Shown in pieces: positions 49,913-61,292 of a stretch of DNA of 64,000 nt. Source of the stretch: Patagioenas fasciata (taxonomy: Eukaryota; Chordata; Aves; Columbiformes; Columbidae); the NCBI RefSeq assembly GCF_037038585.1, contig NC_092520.1, positions 148,551,104-148,615,103 of the forward strand, written 5' to 3'. How positions within the stretch are numbered: position 1 is the stretch's first letter; the number at the start of each line of letters is the position of its first letter. Made by a program: the position numbers and the translations under genes. The notes below the pieces were generated by a model. The model was not told where the DNA came from. It made no database searches and saw only the letters and a program-made list of their open reading frames with translations.

Positions 49913-51492
49913 TACCCACAACCTCTTCCACAGACCCATTCCTCAGCCAGTCAGTCCCCAGCCTGCAATAGCCATTCCTTGTAAGCATACCTCCCAAAAT
50001 GAACTGCTCAGAGCATCTTCAGACTCCTTTTGCTGCAGACCTATGCTTATAAGTAAGGTGCAGAGTGATGAATGCCACTTAGGGCTGTTCTGGATCCCAC
50101 TGCTGTGCAAGCCCCTGCATAATAGCTTGATCAATGATGCTCTTATATTGCCTTCCACGTGCTCCTTTCTGCATGTAACGGCTTCACATACTGCTCTGCT
50201 CTCTTCTCCTAACCAAGCCAGCTGTGAAAGGGAACTTGGTAAAAACTCTTCAGTTAGCAGCATATGCCCTAGAGACAGAGGTTGTGTTGGCTGAGCTCTG
50301 GAGGAGACAACCCTACAGAGAGTGTCTGAGTACTGTCCCTCCAGCTCACCCACCGTTGCCCTGTCCTCATCTTTGAGCTGGGTGCTGGGCACTGCAGCCT
50401 TTCTGAGTGACACATGAACAGACACCAAGGACGAAGTGTTGAGAGCAGGATGAGATAGTGAAAATGTTCAGCCTCATACAGCACAGGCCCACAGATGCTG
50501 TCACTGGAAGGAGGTGTAAAGATATACTGAGATGGCATCAGTTCACAGCTTTCTAGTTATGTATTTGGGACACATTCATCTTTGGGAAAAATTCAGAACA
50601 TTTCACTGGGATTTATGAGCAGCTTCACACTTTTCTAAGCATCCTGTGATGCAGACAGCTGCGTAGAGTAACCCACATTTAACAGGGCTGCATTTGGGAT
50701 GGGGAGTCTCCCCCTCTTCTGCCTTTTTTGGGTCCAGAGAAGTTCCAGAAACTGTACACTTCAAAGATGGAAAAGGCAGAGGTGACACAAGCATCAGGCG
50801 TGCAAGAGGCTTTGGAGAACAGTAGAGGAGCTGAAGAGGTAGCACCATGCCAGAAGAAAGGGGAGATGGAACTCAAGTCCCCTGCATTAAATTAGTGCAG
50901 GGGAGAACAGAACAGGAAAGAAGCTGCCAGAGACAGCTTCAGATCTATTCCCCAAAAAGCCTTTTCAGTCACAGACCAACAACTGCTTGTGGAAGCCTTA
51001 TTACTAAACTGACTAAGCACTTCATAATCATTGATACAACCTGTCCATGAGGTAAACAAGAGTTTTCAACCTGCCAAGGATAGGCCTGCTCACCAATAGC
51101 CTGGTTTCAATAATTTACCAAGGATAATTTGGCTTAAAGTAACACAAACACCAAATTGCATCTTCAAGCTGGAAATCAAATAGTCAGCTCTAGCCCAGGG
51201 GAGGAGTTTGTCTCAACAGAATGAAATACATAAAAGCCGAGAAGCCAAGTAAGACATTGCCTAAGTCAGTCAGTCAGAGAGGGAGTCAAGGAGAGGGACT
51301 TGAGGTTCTATTCAGCTGTTATTTTCATTATTTGATTCCCAAAGAGAAATCTCCACATAGGAATTGCCAGGCCTGAATGTCTTGCAGAGTTGGATATCGA
51401 AGCTGCCTTCCATCCCCATTTTATCATGACTCAGGATGACTGATAGTTCTCCCCTTTAAAAATATTACAGGCCACGAGTGCACAATAGCTAA

Positions 51493-51588
51493 TCACAGAT
51501 CATTAAAGGGTTGAGGTTGGAAGGGACCTCTTGGGACTGTCTCATCCAGCCCCCCCTGCTCAAGCAGGGACAGCTACAGCAGGTAGCT
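51493..51588 (-). mobile_element. Short CR1 3' fragment
   Basis: The reverse CR1 tail shows 'gggttgaggttggaagggac', 'ctcatccagccccccctgct' and 'caagcagggacagctacagc'. The terminal repeat is degraded ('cacagatcatt'). Confidence 0.87.
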
Positions 51589-51963
51589 CAAGCAAGAAGA
51601 TCAATATGAAGCCATTTTACACTTCATAAAAAGAATGAAAACTAACAACAAGCATTATCCTTGTAGGAAATGCATTGTGAACATGTAAGACCACAAATAC
51701 TAAAACCACTGGAAAATCGCTTCCATAATATATGCTGGTCACTACACTTCCACAGCAAGAAAATGCAAACAGGCTCCCTTCAATCCCACGACTAATAGCA
51801 ATGAGTCTTATTTGCTGCATTGTCATGGACTGCAGGTTAAAAGGCACATCTTCTAAAGTAACTTCCTGAACAGGGGATTTAAAACTATAGGGTTTCTACC
51901 ACAGGGCCAAAATTCCACTACGTTTGAGACGTAACTGAGGCACACAAACATCATTTACAGACT

Positions 51964-51981
51964 GGGCGGGGCGGGGGGGGG
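51964..51981 (+). repeat. G-rich run
   Basis: The sequence is GGGCGGGGCGGGGGGGGG in an otherwise AT-rich stretch of intron 1. It has the composition of an Sp1-site cluster or short quadruplex, with nothing else promoter-like around it. Confidence 0.7.
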
Positions 51982-53938
51982 AAGAATGTTTAAAAATATT
52001 AATGTTTTGTTTAACACTATAATCTTGTCTAGCATCAGGACCACAAGTACTCCACCTCATATCACTGAAAGCTGTTAAGGTCAACACAACAGAGTATACC
52101 TTTGCACATTCCTGACATTCAGTTCATTTCTGCAAAGCATAAGATTGGTAGCTGGTAGATGTCTTGAGTGTTCTCTGGACAGCTTTCGTGTGTAATAACT
52201 GCTCTGATTGGGAAGAAACCAGGACACTGATTAAAACATCAAAGTTTTTGTAATGTAAATCAATCTCATGGCCAAAAGACATCTAAATCTTAGGCTAAAG
52301 CAGAGACCTCTGAATACAGGACAAGAAACATCAGACCTTACCAAAATAATTCATATTGCATGGTGGATAGCATATATCCTGTATATAAATATTAATATTT
52401 AATGTAATGTATTGCAATTTGCTTTTACTTCAACATCCTATAATGACTTGACTTTCCCACCTCACTCTCCAGCAATGGAAATTACCGTATAGCTGAAGTT
52501 CTCTATTGCAATCTATATAGAAAAGGTCCTGTTGAAGTTCACTGGAGTTTTGAATTGCTAAGGAGCGTGGGAGAAGACTTCAGATCCTTGACTGCTAAGC
52601 CATGACTGAGTAAAGACTCTGTTTGCTGAGCAATAAAATACAAAGAGCTCCTAACAACAGAACACAGGAATTGAATAATGAAACAATTAAAAAAAGAAGA
52701 CTTGCTTTAATAAAATTCAACCCCTATAATTAAATCCATTCAGTGAAGGTCTGCAGAAGGGGAGGTAAAAGTCCTAAGCGTAATCCTGCCCACACTCTTG
52801 CACCTACGATTTCTCATGAATGGATAAATTATTTGTTTCGGCGCAAACCTGAGGCCTAATTTCTATACCCGAATATGACCTGGGAGAGGCTGCAGATGTA
52901 GTGAGGGAAGAGTAGAAGCACAGATCCTTCACTGACACACTGAGAGTCTTCCAGGCTCCCATTAGTCAGTCATGGTGTTTTGATGTCCTGCCATGCAGAC
53001 CACACCAGGTCATCGTCCAAGACATCCTCTGCAGGTCCTGCTGGAGATGACACACAAGGACTCTCCTCCACACATTTTGGAGGGAATCTTAAAAAAAAAA
53101 AAGCTGTATTTGGACTTCTGCCACTTCGAGAGCTTTCAGGAAGAACCTACAGCCCCAAAATCTATGTCCCCCAGTCTCCACAAGACACTTTGCTTGAACT
53201 ACCCAAATTCTTCCTCACCAGTGTTGTCAGAGGTGCCACTTGCTTGTGTCTCACAGTTACAAGTCTGATCAGCGTTCAGGGAACAGCCATACTGGAGGTG
53301 ATAACAGAGAAGCTCAGAAAATAGGTAACAGTGACAGGAAGGGATATGAGCAAATTCTTCTTTGCAGGGCTTGATATGCTGTAAGAATCAGTGTGTTAGA
53401 AGCAAGAAAAAAAATCTGAACTGGAGACTGGAAAGGCTCCAGTCTTGCTTGTCATCAGGCAAGCTACAGGATTTATCCTCTTCATGGATGGCCTCAGTGT
53501 CCATGCTGTGGTTGGCACAGCACGAAGGCATGGCCCCACAGGAGACATTCTGGGCTGCAGAGCATGCAATCCCACTGACTTCAAAGGGAGGTAAACGGGA
53601 AGGGAACTTGAGCTCATCTTTGATCTCAGTTAATCATGTTAACTAATCTTCTGGTTTAATAATTTCAACTCAGTTCCTTGCACTATCCCTTCCATCTGTG
53701 GCCATGTGCACCCATGTGTCATCCTGGTTTCTGGTTAGTCTTTAGTACATTATTGTGATGGGATAACAGCTAGCTACAGCTCTGTTTATCGCTTTCTTCC
53801 CACCCCAGCCCTCAGAAATCGCATTGTAGTTTTTCCCCATAATTACTGCCGGTTCATTTCAAAGAGTGCGGCCTTCAAGCCAGTGCAAATTCATTCTGTA
53901 TCTCTATTCCGCAACCTGTGATTACTGGTTTCAAAGTC

Positions 53939-53961
53939 CTGAGCCTACTGCATAGGCTCAG
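53939..53961. repeat. Short perfect inverted repeat
   Basis: The 9-bp arms CTGAGCCTA and TAGGCTCAG flank a 5-nt loop. It could be a dyad protein-binding site or chance. Confidence 0.75.
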
Positions 53962-55290
53962 CAGGGGTGGGGAGGCGAGACATCAAGTTTAAGGAGATCA
54001 ATAGGTTTTTCTGAACAAAACAGCTTCATTCTTCTTATTGAAAATATAACTTTTTCAGTTCTCCTGGACACTTAACCAAGACTGTAGCATAACTCATTCA
54101 CCTCTAAGTAAAATTAAACCTTTATTTTATTGAAAACACTTCTAGAAGTGCATAATTTAGTATTCTAAAGAACAAATTCATACATAATCTAAGTTTTTAA
54201 GTGGCTTCCCTTCATATGGAATATGTTCATGATTTCTAACTGAATAGAATTTCTGCACATTATATATAGCAATATATTTTTGTAGAACAAAAAGATACAT
54301 TTTAAATTTGGGAGAATATCTGTTTGATGCTTTATCTTCTCTTTTCAAAATATGTGATTAGTTACAATCTAAGACAACATAAAAATACCATAAAATGTAG
54401 AAACACAAGTGCTGCATATGTGTGCACACACCCCCCTTCTGTAGCTCCCATGTATGTGCACTGTTATCAATCTCAAGTTACTTCCCTTAATGATGAACAT
54501 GGGAAGAGTGATGATGTTTCAGAGTCATGTTTAGCAAAGCTGAAAGATAAGGTGCAGCATTCCCCTACTTTATACTTTGGATATTACAAAAACACCTTTG
54601 AAAGATAAACCTAGACCACCCCTCCAAGCAAATATTTTATCATTTCCGCATGACGCAGAAGTTTAATTTCCACTGACGGGGGGGTGACCTCAAGACTGTT
54701 GTACGGCTACTTCACCCCCCTTAATGGCAGCAATTCCCCTGACTGGCAGAATAGAGCAGGTCTATAAATAACTTCCAAAGGAATTGTCTCTCTCCTCACG
54801 CACTGCAGACAACTGTTTACATAGATCCCGGGTCCTTTCATACTAGGTTTACTCAGCTCTCATCCTCCGGGCTGTTTAATATCCTCTTTCTAAAAAAAAG
54901 CCTCGGACGATGCAGGTATGACAGGAGGCACTCTCTCCAGTGCTGCAAATCCCTGTTACCAGAAGTTGTGGCTCCCGGCGGCCGGGGCAGGAGCGCGGCC
55001 CCGGCTCCAGGGCAATTTCCCATGGCAGAGGGGTCGCAATCTTGTGAAATGCGTCCTTAGGCTCCACAGTCCCGGCCGATTCTTCGCTCCCGGGAAACCC
55101 CTCCTCCCCACCCCACGAATCCCCGCAGCCACTCCAGGGCCCGGGCATCTTTGCTCGCCCACCTGCAGGGGGCCGGTCCGGGGCTACGGGGAGCGACACG
55201 AGTGGGGCAGCCCCGCACCTTCTCGCACCCGGCGGGGCTGCGCACCCCTGCGCGGAGCGGGGCGGCGGGGAGACACAAAAGCCTGGGCTC

Positions 55291-55296
55291 GCTCAC
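55291..55296 (-). promoter_or_regulatory. BICD1: BICD1 intron 1 splice donor
   Basis: On the minus strand the exon ends GAAGGAG and is followed by GTGAGC, a strong vertebrate 5' splice site. The reading frame continues past it for dozens of codons but loses all BICD resemblance, so the exon boundary is placed here. Confidence 0.93.
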
Positions 55297-55509
55297 CTCC
55301 TTCAGCTGCTCCAGCTCCTGCTTGAGGCCGTCATACTCCGCCTCCAGCTCGTCGTACTGCTGCTTGAGGGTGAGCTTCTCCTCCAGCACCACCAGCCCAT
55401 ACTCCGCCGCCTGGATCTTCTCGTGGGTCGTCTCGGAAAGCTCCCGGGTCAGCCGCTCGATTTCGCTCTTGTAATGGTCCGCACCCTGCAGCACCTCCTC
55501 CGCAGCCAT
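55297..55509 (-). CDS. BICD1: BICD1 first coding exon (residues 1-71)
   Basis: This exon encodes the N-terminus of bicaudal D homolog 1, a coiled-coil adaptor. In the known family it links Rab6-type cargo to dynein-dynactin for minus-end microtubule transport. The ATG lies at 55509-55507 (G at -3 and +4), and 71 codons run to the splice donor at 55296, leaving phase 0. The protein opens MAAEEVLQ and is predicted to be coiled coil from about residue 14. It carries AAEYG at residues 34-38, the CC1-box (AAxxG) that contacts dynein light intermediate chain. The [16 protein letters not shown] stretch (about residues 45-60) fits BICD1 rather than BICD2, which has a different, longer N-terminus and a different sequence here. 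The frame stays open for 28 codons upstream to a GTG, with no in-frame ATG there, so MAAEE is the best start. The rest of the gene lies left of the window. Confidence 0.96.
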
Positions 55510-55602
55510 AGCCCCGCCGGCACTGCCGCGCCGCCGCGCCGCCGAGGCAGCCAGGGGGCGGGCGCGGCCGAGGGGCGGCACCGGGACCGGCACCGCCGGC
55601 CT

Positions 55603-55637
55603 GGGGATGGGGATAGGGATGGGGATGGGGATGGGGG
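55603..55637 (+). repeat. GGGGAT hexamer tract, G-quadruplex candidate
   Basis: Six runs of three to five G are separated by two or three bases (mostly AT), about 95 bp upstream of the BICD1 ATG. The G-rich strand is the plus strand, which is the template for BICD1 transcription, so a nascent transcript covering it would be C-rich. The spacing satisfies the usual G-quadruplex pattern. Confidence 0.85.
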
Positions 55638-56314
55638 CCGGAGCCGCCTGCGGCAGCCGCCACCGAGCGCGGAGGCGGGCAGCTCCGGCGCAGCCGCGGC
55701 ACCCACCCCCTCCCCGGACTCCCGGGAGACGGTGAGGCCCTGTTTGCCTCCCCCGGCCCTGCGGCGGCCCCGGCTGCCGGCGGCGGGGGCGCCTGGGCCG
55801 GGCGGGCGAGCCCCCGCTGCCCGGGGAGGTAGCGGCGGCGCGCTGGAGGCCGCGGCGGCGAGTGGGGCGGCCGGGAGCGCGCCTTGGTGCGGCGGCTCAC
55901 AGGGAGATGCTGCTGCTGGCGCCCGCCTCTTCCCGGGGAGCCGGCACCTCCGCCTCCCTTCCACACGGTCCCTCCCCTGCGCTCTTTAAGATGACAACAG
56001 CGTCCTCAGGTTTTGGCATTCGCCGCCGGGGAACAGGAGAAGCAGCACCAAAGTGCGGGGGCACGGTCAGAGGCACCCGGGGCGGTGGATCCAGTCGGAG
56101 CCCGGCGCACCTCACGCCGGGGTGTCACCGTGTGCTCCGTGCTGCCTGTGCGGGGCTGCTTCTGAAACATCCCACGGCCCCCTCCTCTGCGCTCCTGGCA
56201 GCGGAGCGGGGGCTGGCCAGCCAGCCGTGGTGCAATATTAGGGCCTGTCGGTTTTTCTCAGCATATTGCAGCGATGGGCACATCAGCGGCGGGGCTGGTA
56301 AAACAGAAAGGGAG

Positions 56315-56840
56315 ATGAGACCACATCTGGAATATTGCGTCCAGTTCTGGGTCCCTCAGTTCAAGAAGGACAGGGAACTGCTGGAGAGAGTCCAGCGCAG
56401 AGCCACGAAGATGATGAAGGGAGTGGAGCATCTCCCTTATGAGGAAAGGCTGAGGGAGCTGGGGCTCTTTAGCTTGGAGAAGAGGAGACTGAGGGGTGAC
56501 CTCATTAATGTTTATAAATATATAAAGGGTGAGTGTCACGAGAATGGAGCCAGGATCTTCTCGGTGTCAACCACTGATAAGACAAGGGGCAATGGGTATA
56601 AACTGGAACACAGGAGGTTCCATTTAAATTTGAGAAGAAACTTCTTCATGGTGAGGGTGACAGAACACTGGAACAGGCTGCCCAGGGGGGTTATGGAGTC
56701 TCCTACTCTGGAGACATTCAAAACCCACCTGGACACATTCCTGTGTAACCTCACCTAGGTGTTCCTGCTCCGACAGGGGAATTGGACTAGATGATCTTTC
56801 GAGGTCCCTTCCAATCCCTAACATACTGTGATTCTGTGAT
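56315..56840 (+). mobile_element. CR1 LINE 3' end just upstream of BICD1
   Basis: This plus-strand, 5'-truncated CR1 lies about 0.8 kb upstream of the BICD1 start codon, just outside the CpG island and pointing away from the gene. The ORF2 C-terminal frame is open to a stop at 56758 (blocks [56 protein letters not shown]). The 3' UTR ends in ACTGTGATTCTGTGAT. Its low divergence from the copy at 18040 suggests recent activity of one subfamily. Confidence 0.95.
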
Positions 56841-59800
56841 GCAGCGCAGTAAACTGTGGGAGCATCAACTATTTTCCTGGTATTTCAGGAAACTGGGAAG
56901 GAAGAGCCTCCCACTCTCTTCTCCACGGGAATGAGCAAGGAAACCTGGACATGAAACAGCAGCAGGATCAGGGCGCTGAACAGAGGCCACACTTCCATGA
57001 CTGTTAGGGCAAGATCTCTGCACTACTGGTTAGACAGCAGGACAAAAGTGATTTAGATCAGATGCAGTCACACCATTGTTTCTCTGTCAAATTAACCAGA
57101 GGACCTGATGCATAGATTATGTCAGTTTTATGCTGGCTGCAGAAAGACAGATGCTACTTGTCCAGCATAAAACTAGAATGGTGCAGACAGACAGTAACTG
57201 ATCTCGTACAAACCCTGCCAGTAAAAAGTTAACACACTGGATTAGGGGCATTTTACGTATTTGAACTGGAAGAGCAAGTTCATCCTGGATCGATGTCATA
57301 ATGTCCCACGTAACAGCCTTTTTGTTTGGTACTACAAGTCTTAAACTCAAATGTACTGTTTCTTCAAACTGTGGCCTGCAAACAGAGACCTGATCCTACT
57401 GATATCGACCATGTTTCACTGTAAGTACTGGCAGGACTGGGTTTCCACGCTTTACAAATATCTTTTTTTTCTTTCTAAAATACTAACAATACTACATTTT
57501 TGAAATTTAACAACTGAGGTTGAGTTGTAATTTCCAGGAAAAGAAAGGTGGCATTTTTGGTTGTTGTTTTTTGTTTGCTTGTTTGTTTTTTTTTAAAAAA
57601 GATAGTACATATACATGATGGATATTGCTGCCCACCAATGGAGCACAGTATTGGAAATCAAAGACATAGATTCACTTTCTTGTTGACCTGTTAACGTGGT
57701 TTTAAACAAGCCACAACCCCTTTCTGCCTCAGCTTCCTCATGTTTAAGAAAGAGGTAAAAATGTTTAGACTCTTCAGCAAAGAGCTTTGAAATCTGCAAA
57801 TTGAAGCTCTAACACTAGTTATACAATTTATACATACAGTAAATAATATCTATTTTAGAAATATATGTGCATGCATACATAACTAACTCATTGTAATCTA
57901 GCCTGCATAAACACTTCTTTTCACTGGCTAGAGAACATAAATGGAAGAAGCTAGCGAAGTAATAGATGTTTTGTCAATTTTATATCTTGAAAACAGCTTC
58001 CAAAAATGCACATATTAAATCAATTCTAGTGTGGAAGCAAGTGTGAATATTAATAGGAAAGAAACAAATGTGAATATGAATAGGCAAGGAGAGTGAGTGG
58101 CTCTCATGGATGACTGAATGTCAAAACAGAGAGGAAAGCACCAGCACTCCAACCATCATTCCAACGGCACACCTAACCTCAACATCATTTCCTTAAAAGA
58201 GCAGAAAAGATTCTACAAAACAGAAGGAAACCAACTAAACAAACAAAAGTAAAAAAAAAAGGCAGAAGCAAAATGTTGTCTCAAGAGTTTTTACAAGTTC
58301 TAGTCTAGCTGCCTTCCTCAGCTTTTGACCTAGGCGATTGTGCAAGCAAGCCTTTCACGAGCACTCATTCAGGAATGGATTGGAAAACAAATAGCTTAAG
58401 ACCGGAGCCAAAAATGAGCAGTTGGGTCAAGGACAGTGTGGAAACTGGCTGAAGCAAACAGATGCCTATAGCTAATCTAGCCTTGTGCAACTCCATTTAA
58501 CATAATTTAGCTGACAATGATACTCACAACCCAAGGGCAACCTCACCGCTTGTTTGAGCATCTGTACGCCAGAGGGAATGGGTCTTTTTTTGCAGTACCT
58601 CACAAGAAACTTAGGTAGAATATTTCCTTTTAAAACTGGAAGGGTGAGTGTCCAGATATTGTGCACTGTGCAGAAGTTCACAGTGGCTGTGGAAGAGTTT
58701 CCATAAACCAGAGGTCCTGTAGCTACTCTAAATGGAAAACTGCCAGAATGTCCATGACCTGCTATCATTTGTACCAATTTATTCTGCATCTTGCCTCCTA
58801 AACATATTGAACATCAAATCTGGTTCATTTGGTAATGTTTGTCTTTGTTTTAGAACATTATTGCTTTAGAAGTCTTCTTCAGGAGGAAATGAATCTTGCC
58901 AGAGAGTTGTCAGTTTCTCTCCACTGACTACAGAGGACCTGACACAGATGTATACACTCTGACATATACATTTAATTAAATGAATCCTGCATTTTGCATC
59001 TCTGTATTTTCTTAGGGCTTAAAACTGGCACCTACACTCTACTGTCCTCCATCTATATCTATAATGGACCACTAAGGCCACTGATGGATCTGAAAAATAT
59101 TCAAGCTGCTTTCCCCAATATAAGGAGCTCTGGTTCACCTCATTCCTGCCTCTGTGGAGATGAGAAAAGATGGACAGTCCTATAAATAGCATTTCCTTTG
59201 TAGGGAAAAGACATAATTAAAGAAGGACATGTTGCAGCATGACCCAAAGGTTGTCATTCCCTAATGAAGAGCTCATAAATGAAGCAACACAACCTCCTTT
59301 GATAGAGATTTCTTGCTTTCTGGAGTGCTGATGATAATCTATGGATTCAAGTGACAGTACAGTAGTGCCAGCAAAGTGCTGGTCTCCGTCACAGATCCGA
59401 GGTACCTTTAGGAGAATACTTATCAGTACAGATAGCCCTAAACAATTATATGGGTATCTGAAATAATCTCACTGCCTGGATATACATCACCTCACATTGA
59501 TTCAAGCCCTGCTACAATGCTCTTACATTTTCTGCCCCCCTCAGCTCAAAGAACATGCCCCAGTCTTATTAAAGGTTGGCATATCACCCACCCCATGTTA
59601 TTATTTCTCCTTCATTTTGCCCTGCTGCACTCCTTTCACATGAATATTTCAGACCAGTCTGTATTAATTTAGGGACATTCAACATATCCTCATAAAATGA
59701 ACCTCCTTCTGATTGCATCCCTATCCTGGGCAGAAACTGCCCTTTGAATTCCTGGCATGTCATACTGGTGGACTCCTAAACTAAAGATAGTAGGTACCAA

Positions 59801-61292
59801 AAAATTAAGTTCTGATTGCACAGTTTTTGAGACAGTCTTGACATTCAAGGACAGGCAAAATGGTACAGTTCAAATCTTGCTCCAGATAATATTATCCAAA
59901 TTTCAAACCATTTAAGAAGCATTTAATGACCTATATGAACTACTGTTTCTACATCTTATTGGAAATGCAGTTATAAAAGCCACCCTGTACTATATATTGC
60001 AGATGGCTGAACCCCTTCACTTACAACATACACAGAAATCACTTTGAGTTCATTTGTTTGGTGCATCTCAGAGGACCATCACCCAAATCTAACAAGTGCT
60101 CATTAGTACTGTTTGGCAGGCTTGCCAATGGAAAAGGGAAAAAAAAAAGTATAAGAACCAATCTGTCATGGCTGGTAGGAATGGGTTTGATTTCCTTTAA
60201 GTGAAAAGAGAGGAAAAGCACTGAGGGAAAGCAGTAGGGTAGCTGTGCTGGGTCTGGTTTGGAAATAAACAAGTGGCTGCTATACCACCAAAGCTTTGTC
60301 TTTCCCAAGCGCTAATATCCACCACACATTTGTAATGAATGACCAGCCTAGAGATAAAAGGAAGGCACTGAGAGGAAAATGCAATTTAAAAATATATTTC
60401 AAGATCATAGTGCAATACAAATGGTAATAGGTTTGAAGAAAATTAGTTTTACAGAGCGTGTTAAGAGGAACTAAACACAGGAGCTAATAAACAATAATGC
60501 ATGTAATGAAAAGTAATGATATGCTGATTAACATGAGTGTCAGTATTCAGAAGAAAGGCTTTCGACCAGTGGCGTCCTTATGTGAATCCTCTGTGAAATA
60601 CCTTTAAAGGATCTGCAAAGGTAAGTAAATTAAAAAAAAATAAAACCTACGGTCATGTGTGCTTAAATTTTGTGTACAGGATCCTATATCCCCAACAGAA
60701 TAATCCTGGGCCCCAAAAACCTGAAATGGTTGAAAATCACTAGTGTAGAACATACGGAATCCAAAAGGAATACAGGATAAATGAGAACACTCCAACAAGG
60801 AAATCACAAGAAAGAACTTTACATAAATGGTTGGCAGTATGTCTTGTGTCTAATGAGCAGGGGTTAGAGAACGAAAAATGAGTCTCACGAGAAAACTGCC
60901 AAAAATAAAGTGTAAGGACATTTAGAAAACACAGTCATCAAAAACTAAGCAGCACACTGGTACCTGATGTATAGAAAAGCTACAGACTATAGCAAACAAT
61001 TTGAAATGTTATTCTGTTAAATTGAATAATACCACCTCAGCCTGAAAGGTTGTTGCTTTCAGCAAGTGTTGCACATGGGACTTGATTCAGCTCCACAGCC
61101 ATCAGCTGAGTCTTTCAATTGACAGCATTGCTCCTGGGCTCAGGACCCAGGACGCAGCTCTTCCACTCTTTGCATAGATTTACAGTACCAAAAAAATGGT
61201 TGAAAGCAGCACAGAAAGGATCATTATGCCAGTTTAAACTACTAGGCACTTTCCTGTGACACAAGGAAGGTCTGCCCAGCAGAAGCTGAGTG
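56841..61292. other. Intergenic, upstream of BICD1
   Basis: This is AT-rich unique sequence with one MIR-like relic at 57655-57815. No open frame resembles a known protein. Confidence 0.55.
57655..57815 (+). mobile_element. MIR-like SINE relic, core and 3' part
   Basis: The sense-strand resemblance is 'ttgacctgttaacgtgg', then 'ctgcctcagcttcctcatgt', 'aaagaggtaaaaatg' and 'aaagagctttgaaatctgca'. These are the MIR 'CCTCAGTTTCCCCATCTGTAAA' and 'AAGCGCTTTGAGATCT' regions in the right order. It lies in the BICD1 upstream intergenic region. Confidence 0.65.

Larger units (their letters stand above)
49115..49985 (-). mobile_element. Old CR1 LINE fragment, interrupted by a hAT element
   Basis: This is a diverged CR1 in minus orientation. 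Recognisable antisense signatures are the segment around 49252-49330 (equivalent of 'AHWNRLPRE'), the 'gaagagcctggctct' block near 49380, 'gtgagcccgaaactggat' near 49586 and 'cagccagtcagtccccagcc' near 49945. The copy carries many substitutions and is split by the 142-bp element at 49763-49904. Removing that element and one copy of its 8-bp duplication restores a continuous CR1 match. Confidence 0.85.
49986..54949. other. Intron 1, promoter-proximal part
   Basis: It contains the CR1 scrap at 51493, the G-rich run at 51964 and short inverted repeats at 53939-53961 and 54679-54720. The rest is unique. Its position within 5 kb of the promoter makes regulatory elements plausible, but none can be shown from one sequence. 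Confidence 0.5.
1..55296 (-). other. BICD1: BICD1 intron 1 (5' part, continues beyond window)
   Basis: All sequence left of the exon 1 donor is interpreted as the first intron. No open frame on the minus strand resembles the next BICD1 segment, so no acceptor or second exon was recognised. The intron is therefore at least 55 kb here. A very long first intron is known for mammalian BICD1. The content is AT-rich unique sequence with scattered retroelement fragments. Among clear intronic CR1 pieces, seven lie in the gene's orientation (10480, 22017, 27521, 37741, 43300, 49115, 51493) and three are antisense (18040, 30290, 41120). The assignment is inference from gene structure; a nested noncoding gene cannot be excluded. 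Confidence 0.85.
54950..56230. promoter_or_regulatory. CpG island / BICD1 promoter region
   Basis: GC content and CpG density rise sharply relative to the AT-rich flanks. The island surrounds BICD1 exon 1 and extends about 700 bp upstream of the start codon. It contains several GGGCGG Sp1-type boxes (for example near 55257, 55573 and 55864). I saw no convincing TATA box at a suitable distance, as expected for a broad CpG-island promoter. The transcription start cannot be placed from sequence alone. Long open frames on both strands here reflect GC-rich composition and lack of stop codons rather than extra proteins. The limits are approximate, judged by eye. Confidence 0.85.

Noticed and set aside
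49943-50428. 161-codon minus-strand open frame
   Set aside because: It has no recognisable domain, its C-terminal end runs into CR1 sequence, and there is no splice or promoter support. It is best explained as chance.
51225-51290. ATAAAAG box followed by CAGT repeats, promoter-like
   Set aside because: A TATA-like string is expected by chance in AT-rich DNA, and no LTR ends or transcript support are visible.
55331-55966. 211-codon minus-strand frame rich in P, A, G and R
   Set aside because: It is an off-frame shadow of BICD1 exon 1 and CpG-island sequence; the composition explains its length.
55423-55989. 188-codon plus-strand frame over the CpG island
   Set aside because: It is antisense to the BICD1 exon, low-complexity GC-rich, and has no family resemblance.
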